Shown: positions 33,411 through 42,541, numbered from the stretch's first letter. The stretch is DNA of 64,000 nucleotides from Micavibrio_C sp046294845 (GCA_046294845.1 JBKBNU010000001.1:1860001-1924000), one strand, 5' to 3'. The notes: generated by a model from the sequence alone, not told the origin. A program made the numbers and translations.

Positions 33411-33784
33411 GACGCACCCCCTTCGTAGTAATTATGAACTGTCAGCGGGACCAATCCCATATCACGGATCTCTCCTCCTCTGACACAAATGACGCCCACA
33501 TTTTGGGCTTTCAGTACATATTTCGTCATGGGCGGAAAAATCGTCAGGCCCAATTCCTGCAATTTTCCACCTGCCGTAATAAAGGTCATCAAACCTGTTT
33601 GGGCATCAAATTCGATCCATTCGAGATAATCAGGGAAAGGCTTCTCATGAAGGACAAGGACATGCCCCTCCGCATTGACCGCCACTTCGATTTTCATTTG
33701 CGCGGCAGAGGTTCCCGGCCAGACGGGTGAAAAAGAACCATCCGGAAACTTGAAATCGACTTCATCCTGAAACGGATTTATCAT
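33407..33784 (-). CDS. Unknown protein, paralogue of the gene at 4584-5000
   Basis: 125 aa, family not recognised. The central region F-x-D-x-x-x-WIEFD, eleven residues, GG, three residues, EL-x-L aligns without gaps to the protein encoded at 4584. The N terminus (MINPFQDEVDFKF) and the proline/aromatic-rich first 30 residues differ. No signal peptide or membrane helix. It is the first gene of a two-gene unit with the coiled-coil protein downstream; the divergent mmsA gene starts 127 bp away. GGCGGG lies before the ATG. Confidence 0.6.
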   Translation of the reverse strand: MINPFQDEVDFKFPDGSFSPVWPGTSAAQMKIEVAVNAEGHVLVLHEKPFPDYLEWIEFDAQTGLMTFITAGGKLQELGLTIFPPMTKYVLKAQNVGVICVRGGEIRDMGLVPLTVHNYYEGGAS

Positions 33785-33911
33785 ATCCCGCCTATCCTCT
33801 TATCCGTTAAACCGGACCATTTTACCAATACACGATACACGAAAGTGATTAATATTTTTTTAAGGAAGTGATAGAACTCATAAAGTGACTGTTTTTCAAA
33901 AGGAAAGCCCG

Positions 33912-35420
33912 ATGACCACCTCTTCTGCCCTTCATCATCTCATAAATGGCCAAACCGATAAAGCCCCTGCGGCCCGTACCGGCGATGTTTACAACCCCGC
34001 CACAGGCGAGGTTATTGCGACCGTTCCTTTGGCCAGCAAAAGCAAGGTAGAAGAAGCCATCGCAGCAGCAGAAGCTGCCTTCCCCGCTTGGGCGGCTACG
34101 CCTGCCCTGAAACGGGCACGGGTTCTGTTCAATTTCAAACATCTTCTGGATGAAAACGCCGATCAACTGGCCGAAATCATTACGCGTGAACATGGCAAAG
34201 TTTTAAGTGATGCCAAGGGCGAAGTCACGCGCGGGATCGAAGTTGTCGAATTTGCCTGCGGCATTCCCCATTTGATGAAGGGCGAATTTTCGGAGAATGT
34301 CGGTACAGGCATCGATACCTACTCCTTGCGTCAAGCTCTGGGCGTATGTGCGGGCATCACCCCCTTCAATTTTCCGGCGATGGTCGGCATGTGGATGTTC
34401 CCTGTGGCAATTGCCTGCGGCAATAGCTTTGTCTGGAAACCTTCGGAACGCGATCCTTCTGCCTCGCTCTTTATTGCCGATCTGTTTAAACAAGCCGGAT
34501 TGCCCGATGGTGTCTTGAATGTTGTCCATGGCGATAAAGAAGCCGTCGATACATTGCTCACCGATCCGCGTGTACAGGCCGTGAGCTTTGTCGGATCAAC
34601 CCCGATTGCCCAATATATCTATTCAACCGCTGCCGCCCATGGGAAACGTGTGCAGGCCTTGGCCGGTGCAAAAAACCACATGGTAATTATGCCGGACGCC
34701 GATCTGGATCAGGCTGTCGATGCCCTGATGGGTGCGGGTTACGGCTCTGCCGGAGAACGCTGCATGGCTATCTCTGTTGCGGTCGCTGTCGGTGATGTCG
34801 GTGACAGACTGATGCAAAAACTGAAACCCCGTGTCGAGTCGCTTAAAATCGGCCCCGGTACAGACCCCCAATCCGAAATGGGGCCGCTGGTCACACGTGA
34901 CCATTTGAAGAAAGTTCTGTCCTACGTCGATACCGGCGTGCAGGAAGGCGCGCAACTGGTTGTTGATGGGCGACCCTTTAAAATCAACCGTCAGGGCTAT
35001 GATGACGGTTTCTATATGGGTGGCTGCCTGTTCGATCACGTCAAACCCGGGATGCGGATTTATAAAGAAGAAATCTTCGGGCCCGTCCTCTCGGTCGTGC
35101 GAACCGATAGCTTCGGTCAGGCCGCCCAACTGATCAATGATCATGAATACGGTAACGGCACCGCAATCTTTACGCGGGATGGTGATGCCGCCCGCACCTT
35201 CGTCAACCAGATCAAGGTCGGTATGGTTGGTGTGAATGTGCCCATTCCGGTTCCCGTAGCTTTCCACACTTTTGGCGGATGGAAAAATTCGATCTTCGGC
35301 GCCCACGGTGTTCACGGGCCGGAAGGTATCAATTTCTATACCCATCTCAAGACAGTGACATCACGTTGGCCTACGGGTATCCGCGAGGGGGCCGAGTTTG
35401 TCATGCCCACAATGAAATAA
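33912..35420 (+). CDS. mmsA: Methylmalonate-semialdehyde dehydrogenase (CoA-acylating)
   Basis: 502-aa aldehyde dehydrogenase. Catalytic cysteine in GSAGERCMAISVAVAVG, the form specific to MmsA; ITPFNFPAMVGMWMFPVA and the C-terminal PVPVAFHTFGGWKNSIFGAHGVHG are also typical. It oxidises methylmalonate semialdehyde to propionyl-CoA in valine (and thymine) degradation, feeding the prp genes. The frame extends nine codons upstream to a GTG, but AAAGGA seven bases ahead of ATG 33912 decides the start. No mmsB or 3-hydroxyisobutyrate dehydrogenase lies next to it. HIBCH for the same pathway is at 46199. Confidence 0.95.
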   Translation: MTTSSALHHLINGQTDKAPAARTGDVYNPATGEVIATVPLASKSKVEEAIAAAEAAFPAWAATPALKRARVLFNFKHLLDENADQLAEIITREHGKVLSDAKGEVTRGIEVVEFACGIPHLMKGEFSENVGTGIDTYSLRQALGVCAGITPFNFPAMVGMWMFPVAIACGNSFVWKPSERDPSASLFIADLFKQAGLPDGVLNVVHGDKEAVDTLLTDPRVQAVSFVGSTPIAQYIYSTAAAHGKRVQALAGAKNHMVIMPDADLDQAVDALMGAGYGSAGERCMAISVAVAVGDVGDRLMQKLKPRVESLKIGPGTDPQSEMGPLVTRDHLKKVLSYVDTGVQEGAQLVVDGRPFKINRQGYDDGFYMGGCLFDHVKPGMRIYKEEIFGPVLSVVRTDSFGQAAQLINDHEYGNGTAIFTRDGDAARTFVNQIKVGMVGVNVPIPVPVAFHTFGGWKNSIFGAHGVHGPEGINFYTHLKTVTSRWPTGIREGAEFVMPTMK

Positions 35421-35489
35421 GTTATTGTTTTTAAATATAAATATTGCAACAAATTGTAACGGACCCGTCTATCATATAGAGTGGCCACT

Positions 35490-36407
35490 ATGACAACCGA
35501 TCCCCTGCAAGCTGCCTATGATGCTGCCTGTGCCTATCCGCATACCAATCCGGATATGTTCAAGGAATCTGCTTTGATCCGCATTGATAGCGGCGAAATT
35601 ATCATGAACGAAGCTTTAAAGCGGACACTCATAGAAAACGCCGCCCTTTCAAAAAGGCTCACCGGTACATCTCTTGATCTGCCAACCTATAATATCCGCC
35701 TGAACGGTAGTGAAACCAGAACCTTGAGCGACAGGATTGCCATTCTGGGATTTGGTGCCAACTGCTCCGCCGCTGTTCTGCTCAAAAAATTCAAGAAGGC
35801 TGGCGCTGGCGGCGATTGTTTTTTAACGCAAGCCACACTGGAAAACCATGCCATCGTCCATAGCGCCTTTGTTGGCGCTGCGGGCAGTATCCCCGCCACG
35901 GTTATCCCCGCCGATGGAATACACGCCCATATCACGGTCGGATTTTATACCCTCGAACAAGCCGAAGCCCTGACAGCAACAGAACCGAACTATGATCTGG
36001 TACAAAAATCCGGTTTGATCCTGACACGCGGTATTGAAAACAATCCTGTATTGAACAACGGCGCCTTGATGTATGTAAGCATCTGGGGGGCTTTCACAGA
36101 AGATGGCCAAACCCCTTCCCTTCAGGCCGGCATACCACAGACATCCCCTCTGATGGCTACACCTACATCATGGGCGATTGCCCGGGCAGCCCGCATAACC
36201 GGCTATGGTGATGATACCGTCAAATTCGTCAATGCGATAAAATCAGGCCCCGAAAATCTGCATGAACGCTTGCGCCATACTTTCCAGATGCATCCCCAAA
36301 ATGCTCTGACGGCAAGCATCTCCGGTACAAAAGTCAAGGATGCCGCTCTTTACGGGCAGACCCGCGATATGGCTGTGCCTATGCTGCCCCGCATCACATA
36401 TTTATGA
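35490..36407 (+). CDS. Unknown protein, possibly gamma-glutamylcyclotransferase-like
   Basis: 305 aa. No confident family. The segment ILGFGANCSAAVLLKKF resembles the YGSN-type loop of gamma-glutamylcyclotransferase folds. The later block GSIPATVIPADGIHAHITVGF followed by LTATEPNYDLV recalls the latl-P-x-G-x-x-v-x-G ... E-x-Y pattern of those enzymes. This is a weak, pattern-level resemblance. No signal peptide. The ORF begins at GTG 35481, but ATG 35490 with GAGTGG five bases ahead looks better. It is 69 bp downstream of mmsA and could share its transcript. Confidence 0.6.
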   Translation: MTTDPLQAAYDAACAYPHTNPDMFKESALIRIDSGEIIMNEALKRTLIENAALSKRLTGTSLDLPTYNIRLNGSETRTLSDRIAILGFGANCSAAVLLKKFKKAGAGGDCFLTQATLENHAIVHSAFVGAAGSIPATVIPADGIHAHITVGFYTLEQAEALTATEPNYDLVQKSGLILTRGIENNPVLNNGALMYVSIWGAFTEDGQTPSLQAGIPQTSPLMATPTSWAIARAARITGYGDDTVKFVNAIKSGPENLHERLRHTFQMHPQNALTASISGTKVKDAALYGQTRDMAVPMLPRITYL

Positions 36408-36443
36408 TTTTTTTATCCGGCGCTTCGGGTAATAATCCCTCTT

Positions 36444-36692
36444 ATGATCGAGTCTTTTCTTACCAAGCATCTGCACGATGCCCATGAAGGTTACTTCGAG
36501 CATCTGGCCTTTACCATCAAGGCAGGATGCACGCTGATTGCCGCAGGCGTGATTGTGATGATTCACGGCCTCTGCCCTTTTATCCTCACACACACGGGTA
36601 GCAACATGATCTGCCGCCTGACTACGGAAATGAAAGCCCGCAAAGAACTGTGCCAACAGCGCGCTTGCGAAAAAAACACACCCGTATCGTAA
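36444..36692 (+). CDS. DUF6356-like small membrane protein
   Basis: 82 aa. One strong hydrophobic segment (about residues 29-49, LIAAGVIVMIHGLCPFIL) lies between an N-terminal HDAHEGYFEHLAF stretch and a C-terminal THTGSNMICRLTTEM stretch. The HGL-x-PF ... T-x-S pattern is what I recall for the alphaproteobacterial DUF6356 family, whose function is unknown. The tail is Lys/Arg/Cys-rich. No good ribosome-binding site is visible before the ATG. It sits between two unrelated units, with 36 bp to the upstream gene. Confidence 0.7.
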   Translation: MIESFLTKHLHDAHEGYFEHLAFTIKAGCTLIAAGVIVMIHGLCPFILTHTGSNMICRLTTEMKARKELCQQRACEKNTPVS

Positions 36693-36765
36693 TTTGTGTT
36701 TGCCTTTAGCCCTTTGACCCCCCTATAGTTTTTACAAGTTAATAAAAATAAAGATTAACAGGGAT

Positions 36766-37464
36766 ATGACATACAATTTCAAAAAAGCACGTATAGCTGG
36801 CGCGCTTACGCTTGCCTTTATGGCAGCCGTGGGCAATGAGCTTACAGGCTATAACCTGTTCGATCAGGAAGATGGCGGCAACATAATTTGCAGCATCGAT
36901 CCCTCATGCAGAAAACTGACCGACAACGAAATCATCTTTGCCAAAACCATCTTTGGCGACAGTCTGGATTACAAGAAGATCAAAATTTTTAACCGCTACC
37001 TTTTTGGAAGAAAGCCGGAAGGCGCCTCGGGACGCATGTGGAACGGGAATATTTATGCCATTACCACAGATGCCCGTTCACAGGATTATGCGCTTGATGA
37101 ACGTCTGGGCAACAGACGTCTTTTCCTTCATGAGATGACCCATGTCTGGCAGTACAAAAGCGATCCCGCCTTCATGGTCAAGGGGTTGTCTGCCCTGATC
37201 AAAGCCGATTTCAATTACAGTTCCCTTTATCCCTATGAAATCAAACCCCACAGAACATTTAAAGATTATAATTTTGAACAACAGGCCGACATTGCCGATG
37301 ACTATTACGGTCTAACCGAAAATCTTAAAAAGACCGATGAATCCGGAACATCCGGCCAAAACGAAATATGCAGGGACATCATATCGTATGAGAGAATACT
37401 CCGCCCTGTATTGCCGATTGGTCCCACCCCGCCACAATGCCTCCAGATCAAGGCTGCACCATGA
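36766..37464 (+). CDS. HExxH putative metallopeptidase (Rhs/VgrG-associated type), copy 1
   Basis: 232 aa. N-terminal signal-like segment (GALTLAFMAAVGNEL), then the family block LTDNEIIFAKTIFGDSLDYKKIKIFN, and the zinc motif in LHEMTHVWQYK. Downstream, YEIKPHRTFKDYNFEQQADIADDYY supplies the likely third ligand (Glu of EQQA). Proteins with this layout are often found beside Rhs/VgrG secretion genes and are annotated loosely; none of those genes is here. AGGG precedes the ATG. The next gene starts within its stop codon and is a divergent copy. Probably exported, acting in the periplasm or outside; substrate unknown. Confidence 0.7.
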   Translation: MTYNFKKARIAGALTLAFMAAVGNELTGYNLFDQEDGGNIICSIDPSCRKLTDNEIIFAKTIFGDSLDYKKIKIFNRYLFGRKPEGASGRMWNGNIYAITTDARSQDYALDERLGNRRLFLHEMTHVWQYKSDPAFMVKGLSALIKADFNYSSLYPYEIKPHRTFKDYNFEQQADIADDYYGLTENLKKTDESGTSGQNEICRDIISYERILRPVLPIGPTPPQCLQIKAAP

Positions 37465-38192
37465 AACTCCATGAAATAAAGCTCGGAAAGAGCATGAGCA
37501 TCATAGGCGTTTTCTGTGCCGCCGTTGCGGGGGGATTGATAGCAGATCAATTGGTTGATACAGGGCCAGTCGTTTGCCTTGTTGACCCTACATGCCGCAC
37601 ACTGACAAAAAATGAACAGGAGATGTTACGGCCTGTCTTTGGCAACGCCCTGCCTTATGGGGATATTCGTGTTTTCAAACGTCCCCCGATACATAAAGTC
37701 TTCAGCGAAGATCACATAGGTTCGGCCTTCTTTAATAATGTCTATCTAACCAAGGAAGCAGGGCCCCAGCAGGATGATTTTGGCCTGAGCGTCAATCCTG
37801 ATTCAAAAGAGGATGTCATTGGTGATGATATCTTCGTTCACGAAATTTCCCATGTTTGGCAAAACCAGCAAAGAAGATCCCCCATCATTCTTGACGAACT
37901 GGATTATTATTACGAAATCAAGCCTGACTCGGTTTTCTCGGATTTCAACCGCGAACAACAGGCGGAAATCATTCGCACCTATTTTGTCCTGCGCCGTGAA
38001 ATTTTGAGGGATCAGGAAAAACTCAACCTGCCGGAACATTCCCCAACAACCCAAGGGCTGGCCAAGGCGCTTGTCCCCAAATGCCAGCGTTTTCTGGAAC
38101 ATCAGAGATTGCTTGAAAAAATCCTGCCTCTGGAACCGGTCAACACCTGTAGGGTCCCTGCCACAGAGCGGTTATCGCATCCCGACCTCTAA
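37461..38192 (+). CDS. HExxH putative metallopeptidase (Rhs/VgrG-associated type), copy 2
   Basis: 243 aa, tandem paralogue of the preceding gene. It has the same order of features: a hydrophobic N-terminal helix (SIIGVFCAAVAGGLIAD), VCLVDPTCRTLTKNE, FGNALPYGDIRVFK, zinc motif VHEISHVWQNQ, then YEIKPDSVFSDFNREQQAEII. Identity between copies is moderate, concentrated at these blocks, so the duplication is old. The ORF is open eight codons earlier, but ATG 37461 overlaps the first gene's TGA (ATGA) with AAGG upstream, so translation is coupled. Two cysteines (VCL..TCR) conserved in both copies may form a disulfide. Confidence 0.7.
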   Translation: MKLHEIKLGKSMSIIGVFCAAVAGGLIADQLVDTGPVVCLVDPTCRTLTKNEQEMLRPVFGNALPYGDIRVFKRPPIHKVFSEDHIGSAFFNNVYLTKEAGPQQDDFGLSVNPDSKEDVIGDDIFVHEISHVWQNQQRRSPIILDELDYYYEIKPDSVFSDFNREQQAEIIRTYFVLRREILRDQEKLNLPEHSPTTQGLAKALVPKCQRFLEHQRLLEKILPLEPVNTCRVPATERLSHPDL

Positions 38193-38259
38193 ATTATGAA
38201 AAAACTCGCTTTTTGGGTATTTTCAGGGTATAAAAACCGCCGCAAAGGACCCTGAAAAA

Positions 38260-39609
38260 ATGAGTGCATCCAATATCAATTCCAAAAAAACAGTCAAAAC
38301 ACCCAAGGTCGGCATGGTCAGCCTCGGCTGCCCCAAGGCGCTGGTTGATTCCGAACGTATCCTTTCACAGCTTCGCTCGGAAGGCTATGAAATCTCGGGC
38401 AGTTATGATGGTGCCGATGTTGTGATCGTCAACACCTGCGGGTTCCTTGATTCCGCCAAAACAGAATCCCTCGAAGCAATCGGCGAGGCCATCGAGTCAA
38501 ACGGCAAGGTCATTGTCACCGGCTGCATGGGTGCGGAACCGGAACAAATTACATCCGTCCATTCCAAAGTGCTGGCCGTCACAGGCCCGCAGCAATATGA
38601 ACAGGTCGTAACCGCCGTTCACAACGTGGTCCCGCCTGTGCATGATCCGTTTGTCGATCTGGTCCCGCCGGAAGGTTTGCGCCTGACCCCGCGCCACTAT
38701 GCCTATTTGAAAATTTCCGAAGGCTGCAACAACCGCTGCACTTTCTGCATCATTCCATCCTTGCGCGGCGATCTGGTCAGCCGTCCGGCCAACCACATCA
38801 TGTATGAAGCCGAAAATCTGGTGAAAGCGGGCGTGAAAGAAATCCTCGTGATTTCTCAGGACACTTCCGCCTATGGCGTTGATATCAAATACGCCGAAAG
38901 CAAATGGAAAGATAAAATCATCAAAGCCAAATTCTATGATCTGGCCGAAGCTCTGGGTTCCTTGGGTGTATGGGTGCGCATGCACTATGTTTACCCCTAC
39001 CCGCATGTTGATGATGTTATTCCGCTGATGGCCGAAGGTAAAATTCTGCCCTATCTCGATATCCCGTTCCAGCACGCCAGCCCGAAAGTGCTGAAAGCCA
39101 TGAAACGTCCGGGCAATGTTGAAAAGGTTACAGAGCGCATAAAAAAATGGCGCGAGATTTGTCCGGACCTCACCATTCGCTCGACCTTCATTGTCGGCTT
39201 CCCCGGTGAAACCGAAGAAGATTTCCAGATCCTGCTCGACTGGATCAAGGACGCCCAGATCGACCGCGCCGGTTGCTTCAAATACGAAGCCGTTGCCGGA
39301 GCCGTCGCGAATGAAATCGAAGGCGCCGTACCGGAAGAGGTCAAAGAAGAACGCTATCAGCGTTTCATGGAAGCCCAGCAGGCTGTCAGCCTCGCCCGTC
39401 AGGAACGTAAGATTGGCCGTACATTACCCGTCATCATTGATGTCGCCGATGGCGAAGGTGGTGCCGATGGCCGTTCCCAAGGCGATGCCCCCGAAATCGA
39501 CGGCAAGGTTTACCTGCGCGACGTCCCGCCGGAAATCAAACAAGGCGATATCGTCAACGTCCTGATCGAAGATGCTGACGAGTACGATCTGTACGGGGTT
39601 GTGGTTTAA
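38260..39609 (+). CDS. rimO: Ribosomal protein S12 methylthiotransferase
   Basis: 449 aa radical-SAM enzyme that adds a methylthio group to an aspartate of ribosomal protein S12. The N-terminal MTTase domain holds three cluster cysteines (SLGCPKALVDSE, NTCGFLDSAK, VTGCMG). The radical SAM core has CNNRCTFCIIPSLRG near residue 155. The C-terminal TRAM domain ends in DEYDLYGVV, as RimO does (DEYDL distinguishes it from MiaB). AAAGGA lies ten bases before the ATG. It appears to be a single-gene unit, convergent with nusB. Confidence 0.96.
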   Translation: MSASNINSKKTVKTPKVGMVSLGCPKALVDSERILSQLRSEGYEISGSYDGADVVIVNTCGFLDSAKTESLEAIGEAIESNGKVIVTGCMGAEPEQITSVHSKVLAVTGPQQYEQVVTAVHNVVPPVHDPFVDLVPPEGLRLTPRHYAYLKISEGCNNRCTFCIIPSLRGDLVSRPANHIMYEAENLVKAGVKEILVISQDTSAYGVDIKYAESKWKDKIIKAKFYDLAEALGSLGVWVRMHYVYPYPHVDDVIPLMAEGKILPYLDIPFQHASPKVLKAMKRPGNVEKVTERIKKWREICPDLTIRSTFIVGFPGETEEDFQILLDWIKDAQIDRAGCFKYEAVAGAVANEIEGAVPEEVKEERYQRFMEAQQAVSLARQERKIGRTLPVIIDVADGEGGADGRSQGDAPEIDGKVYLRDVPPEIKQGDIVNVLIEDADEYDLYGVVV

Positions 39610-39641
39610 GCCAAAGCCCTCTTACGATTACGATTTGAATA

Positions 39642-40118
39642 CTAGGAACGTGTCATGCCCTTGACGCGGTCAAGGACAGCGTTGACCAGCTTGTGTTCAC
39701 CTTGGTCATAGAAGGCGTGGGTGATATTCAGATAGTCATGGATGATGATCGGGGCATCCACATCCTGATGGCTCATCAACTCATAAGCGCCGCAGCTTAA
39801 AATCGCCAGCAGGAGCGGTTCACCGGGGAGCGGTTTTTGCTGTTCGCCTTTTTGCATGGCGGTCAGCAACATCTGGTCGATGGTTTCGCGGTGTTCAGCC
39901 ACACCCTTGACGATTTTCTCGAACAGCAGGCTATCGGGGCGCACAAGCTCCAGATCCTCGTCCAGTGGTTTGCCCAGACGGTGGCTACGATATTCCTCAA
40001 CCACCAAGGCCACAGGCTCATTATTGGCGGCCATTTGATAAAGGGCCTGCACCGCCGACAAACGGGCGGCGGAATTACGGGTATTGGCGGATATGGCGGG
40101 TTCGGCTTGTGTACTCAT
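39642..40118 (-). CDS. nusB: Transcription antitermination factor NusB
   Basis: 158 aa from ATG 40118, all-helical. The NusB signature is visible as ARLSAVQALYQMAAN near the N terminus, LLAILSCGAYELMSHQDVDAPIIIHDYLNITHAF across the C-terminal half, and HKLVNAVLDRV at the end. It binds boxA RNA with NusE for rRNA antitermination. A TTG-started form 12 codons longer is possible but has no ribosome-binding site. It follows nrdR in the same direction, the common alphaproteobacterial nrdR-(rib)-nusB arrangement without the ribE/ribH genes often found between them. Confidence 0.92.
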   Translation of the reverse strand: MSTQAEPAISANTRNSAARLSAVQALYQMAANNEPVALVVEEYRSHRLGKPLDEDLELVRPDSLLFEKIVKGVAEHRETIDQMLLTAMQKGEQQKPLPGEPLLLAILSCGAYELMSHQDVDAPIIIHDYLNITHAFYDQGEHKLVNAVLDRVKGMTRS

Positions 40119-40169
40119 GGCGGCACTTATGCCCAAAAGCGCGCGGAAAGGCAAGCTTTTAGCAGAAAA

Positions 40170-40661
40170 TCAGGCCGCTCTTTCGTCATCGGGGTCCATG
40201 CCACCCTCTAACTCATGGCGGACTTCATCAAGAAATTCGTTGAAATCCTCGGGCTTGCGGAAATCCTTGTAAACGGAGGCAAAGCGGATATAGGCAATCG
40301 TATCCAGACGGGCCAAGGCCTTCATCACCAGATCGCCGATCAGGGTCGATTGCACCTCGGATTCGCCCAGACTTTCCAGCTGGCGAACAATGGCGGTCAC
40401 GGCCCGCTCCACCTGCGCTTCCTCGACATTACGTTTCCGCAAGGCCGTATGCATGGACTTATAGACCTTGTCACGGTCAAAGACCTGCTTGCGGCCATCA
40501 TGTTTTATCACGGTCATCTCGCGCAGTTGTATCCGTTCAAAAGTCGTAAAACGCCCGCCACAGCCGGGGCAAATCCGGCGGCGGCGAATGGCGGCCCCGT
40601 CCTCGGTCGGGCGGGAATCCTTCACTTGCGTTTCTTCGTGACTACAGAACGGGCAGCGCAC
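40170..40661 (-). CDS. nrdR: Transcriptional repressor NrdR
   Basis: 163 aa. N-terminal zinc ribbon MRCPFCSHEETQVKDSR ... CPGCGGRF, then an ATP-cone domain (VIKHDGRKQVFDRDKVYKS). It senses dATP/ATP and represses ribonucleotide reductase genes by binding NrdR boxes. The C-terminal acidic tail (GGMDPDDERAA) is normal in length. It lies between glyA (5 bp after the glyA stop) and nusB, forming a glyA-nrdR-nusB unit that is widespread in alphaproteobacteria. Confidence 0.96.
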   Translation of the reverse strand: MRCPFCSHEETQVKDSRPTEDGAAIRRRRICPGCGGRFTTFERIQLREMTVIKHDGRKQVFDRDKVYKSMHTALRKRNVEEAQVERAVTAIVRQLESLGESEVQSTLIGDLVMKALARLDTIAYIRFASVYKDFRKPEDFNEFLDEVRHELEGGMDPDDERAA

Positions 40662-40666
40662 TTAAA

Positions 40667-41977
40667 TTACAGGCCTGTATAGATCGGGAAACGGGCGCAG
40701 AGTGTGCGGACCTTTTCGCGGATTTCTTTTTCCAGAACCTTGTTGCCTTCGACACCATTGGCGGCAAGACCATCCAGAACAGTATTGATCATCTCGCCGA
40801 CCTGACGCCATTCTTCCGCACCAAAGCCACGGGTTGTCGCCGCCGGTGTACCCAGACGCACGCCGCTGGTGACCATCGGCTTTTCCGGATCGAACGGCAC
40901 AGCATTCTTGTTACAGGTCATGCCCGCTTCCTCCAGAACCTTCTCGACAATGTTGCCGGTCAGTTTCTTCGGACGCAGATCAAGCAGGACGATATGGCTG
41001 TCCGTGCCGCCGGAAACGATATCAAAGCCCCCTGTTTTCAGGGTATTGGCCAGAATTCTTGCATTATCTACAACAGCTTGGCCGTATTGTTTAAACTCTG
41101 GCATCAAAGCCTCACCGAAACATACTGCTTTGGCAGCAATTACATGCATCAGCGGGCCACCCTGAATACCAGGGAAGATTGCAGAATTGATTTTCTTGGC
41201 AATTTCTTCGTCATTGGTCAGGATCATGCCGCCACGCGGGCCGCGCAGGGTTTTGTGCGTTGTCGTAGTCACAATATGGGCGTGCGGGACCGGTGAAGGA
41301 TAGGACCCTGCCGCGATCAGACCGGCATAGTGCGCCATATCCACAAACAGATAAGCGCCAATAGAATCAGCGATCTCACGGAAACGCTTAAAGTCGATTA
41401 CACGCGGATAGGCCGAGGCCCCCGCAATAATCATCTTGGGTTTATGTTCCTGAGCCAGACGCGCCACTTCATCATAATCGATCAGCGCATCTTCTTTACG
41501 AACACCATACTGTATCGCTTTGAACCATTTGCCAGATTGGTTTGGGGCTGCCCCGTGTGTCAGGTGACCGCCGGAACTGAGCGCCATGCCCAAAATCGTG
41601 TCGCCGGGCTGGAGCAGCGCCATCATCACGCCTTGGTTGGCTTGGGAACCTGAATTCGGCTGGACGTTCACAAACTGGGCCCCGAACAGCTTTTTCGCGC
41701 GTTCGCGAGCCAATTCTTCGGCAATATCCACGAACTCACAACCACCATAATAGCGCTTGCCTGGGTAACCTTCGGCATATTTGTTTGTTAAAACAGAGCC
41801 TTGAGCCTGAAGAACCGCTTTGGAGACAATATTCTCGCTCGCAATCAGTTCAATCTGCGTTTGCTGGCGCTCGAGCTCCTTACCGATCGCGTCGAACAAT
41901 TCCGGATCGCGAGAAGCAAGCTCCTGCGTAAAATAACCTGTATCCATTTCCATCACCTTTGCTGCTGCACTACCCAT
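40667..41977 (-). CDS. glyA: Serine hydroxymethyltransferase
   Basis: 436 aa. Interconverts serine and glycine with tetrahydrofolate. PLP lysine in VTTTTHKTLRGPRGG; N-terminal ELERQQTQIELIASENIVS and NKYAEGYPGKRYYGGCE are diagnostic. The ORF is open seven codons upstream, but AAAGGAG nine bases before ATG 41977 fixes the start. Expected length. It begins the glyA-nrdR-nusB unit and lies 17 bp after rpiB, so all four may be co-transcribed. No glycine or other riboswitch was recognised ahead of it. Confidence 0.97.
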   Translation of the reverse strand: MGSAAAKVMEMDTGYFTQELASRDPELFDAIGKELERQQTQIELIASENIVSKAVLQAQGSVLTNKYAEGYPGKRYYGGCEFVDIAEELARERAKKLFGAQFVNVQPNSGSQANQGVMMALLQPGDTILGMALSSGGHLTHGAAPNQSGKWFKAIQYGVRKEDALIDYDEVARLAQEHKPKMIIAGASAYPRVIDFKRFREIADSIGAYLFVDMAHYAGLIAAGSYPSPVPHAHIVTTTTHKTLRGPRGGMILTNDEEIAKKINSAIFPGIQGGPLMHVIAAKAVCFGEALMPEFKQYGQAVVDNARILANTLKTGGFDIVSGGTDSHIVLLDLRPKKLTGNIVEKVLEEAGMTCNKNAVPFDPEKPMVTSGVRLGTPAATTRGFGAEEWRQVGEMINTVLDGLAANGVEGNKVLEKEIREKVRTLCARFPIYTGL

Positions 41978-41994
41978 AACTATCTCCTTTAGAA

Positions 41995-42438
41995 TCAAAC
42001 ACCTACATTAAGTTTTTCAACTCGCTCCTCATGACGGCCACCCTCGAAAGTGGTCGCGAAGAACGCATCCACACAATCAAAAGCCACCTGCTGGCCAATA
42101 ATACGTGCGCCCAGAGCCAGCACATTGGCATCATTATGCAGGCGCGACAGGCGGGCCATGGTCGAGTCTGTACACAGGGCCGCCCGCACCGCCTTATGAC
42201 GGTTGGCCGCGATTGATATCCCGATGCCCGAACCACAGATAATAATCCCGCATTTGGCCTTTCCCTGCTCGATAGCTTCCGCCAGAGCATGGCCGTAATC
42301 GGCGTAATTGCATGATTTTTCGGAATCAGTCCCCAGATCGAGGAAGTCACATTTATCTTGGTAAGCTGCGATGATCGCAGTTTTAAGGGCGAAGCCACCA
42401 TGATCGGCAGCAATGGCGATGGTTAATTTTGCTGTCAT
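41995..42438 (-). CDS. rpiB: Ribose-5-phosphate isomerase B
   Basis: 147 aa LacA/RpiB family. IAADHGGFALK near the N terminus binds phosphate; the catalytic cysteine is in IIICGSGIGISIAANR; HNDANVLALGARI follows. It interconverts ribose 5-phosphate and ribulose 5-phosphate. The frame extends 14 codons upstream to 42480, but AGGGGAC next to ATG 42438 and the family N terminus favour the shorter form. rpiB followed by glyA is a known conserved neighbourhood in alphaproteobacteria. Confidence 0.95.
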   Translation of the reverse strand: MTAKLTIAIAADHGGFALKTAIIAAYQDKCDFLDLGTDSEKSCNYADYGHALAEAIEQGKAKCGIIICGSGIGISIAANRHKAVRAALCTDSTMARLSRLHNDANVLALGARIIGQQVAFDCVDAFFATTFEGGRHEERVEKLNVGV

Positions 42439-42541
42439 GTCCCCTGTTATAGGGGGTCGCCATGCCGTTTGAAACAGCAAAATATGTTTGACGTCAGGTT
42501 ATGCCACCGTTTAGTGTGCCCACCATAAGGGGGATGACATA

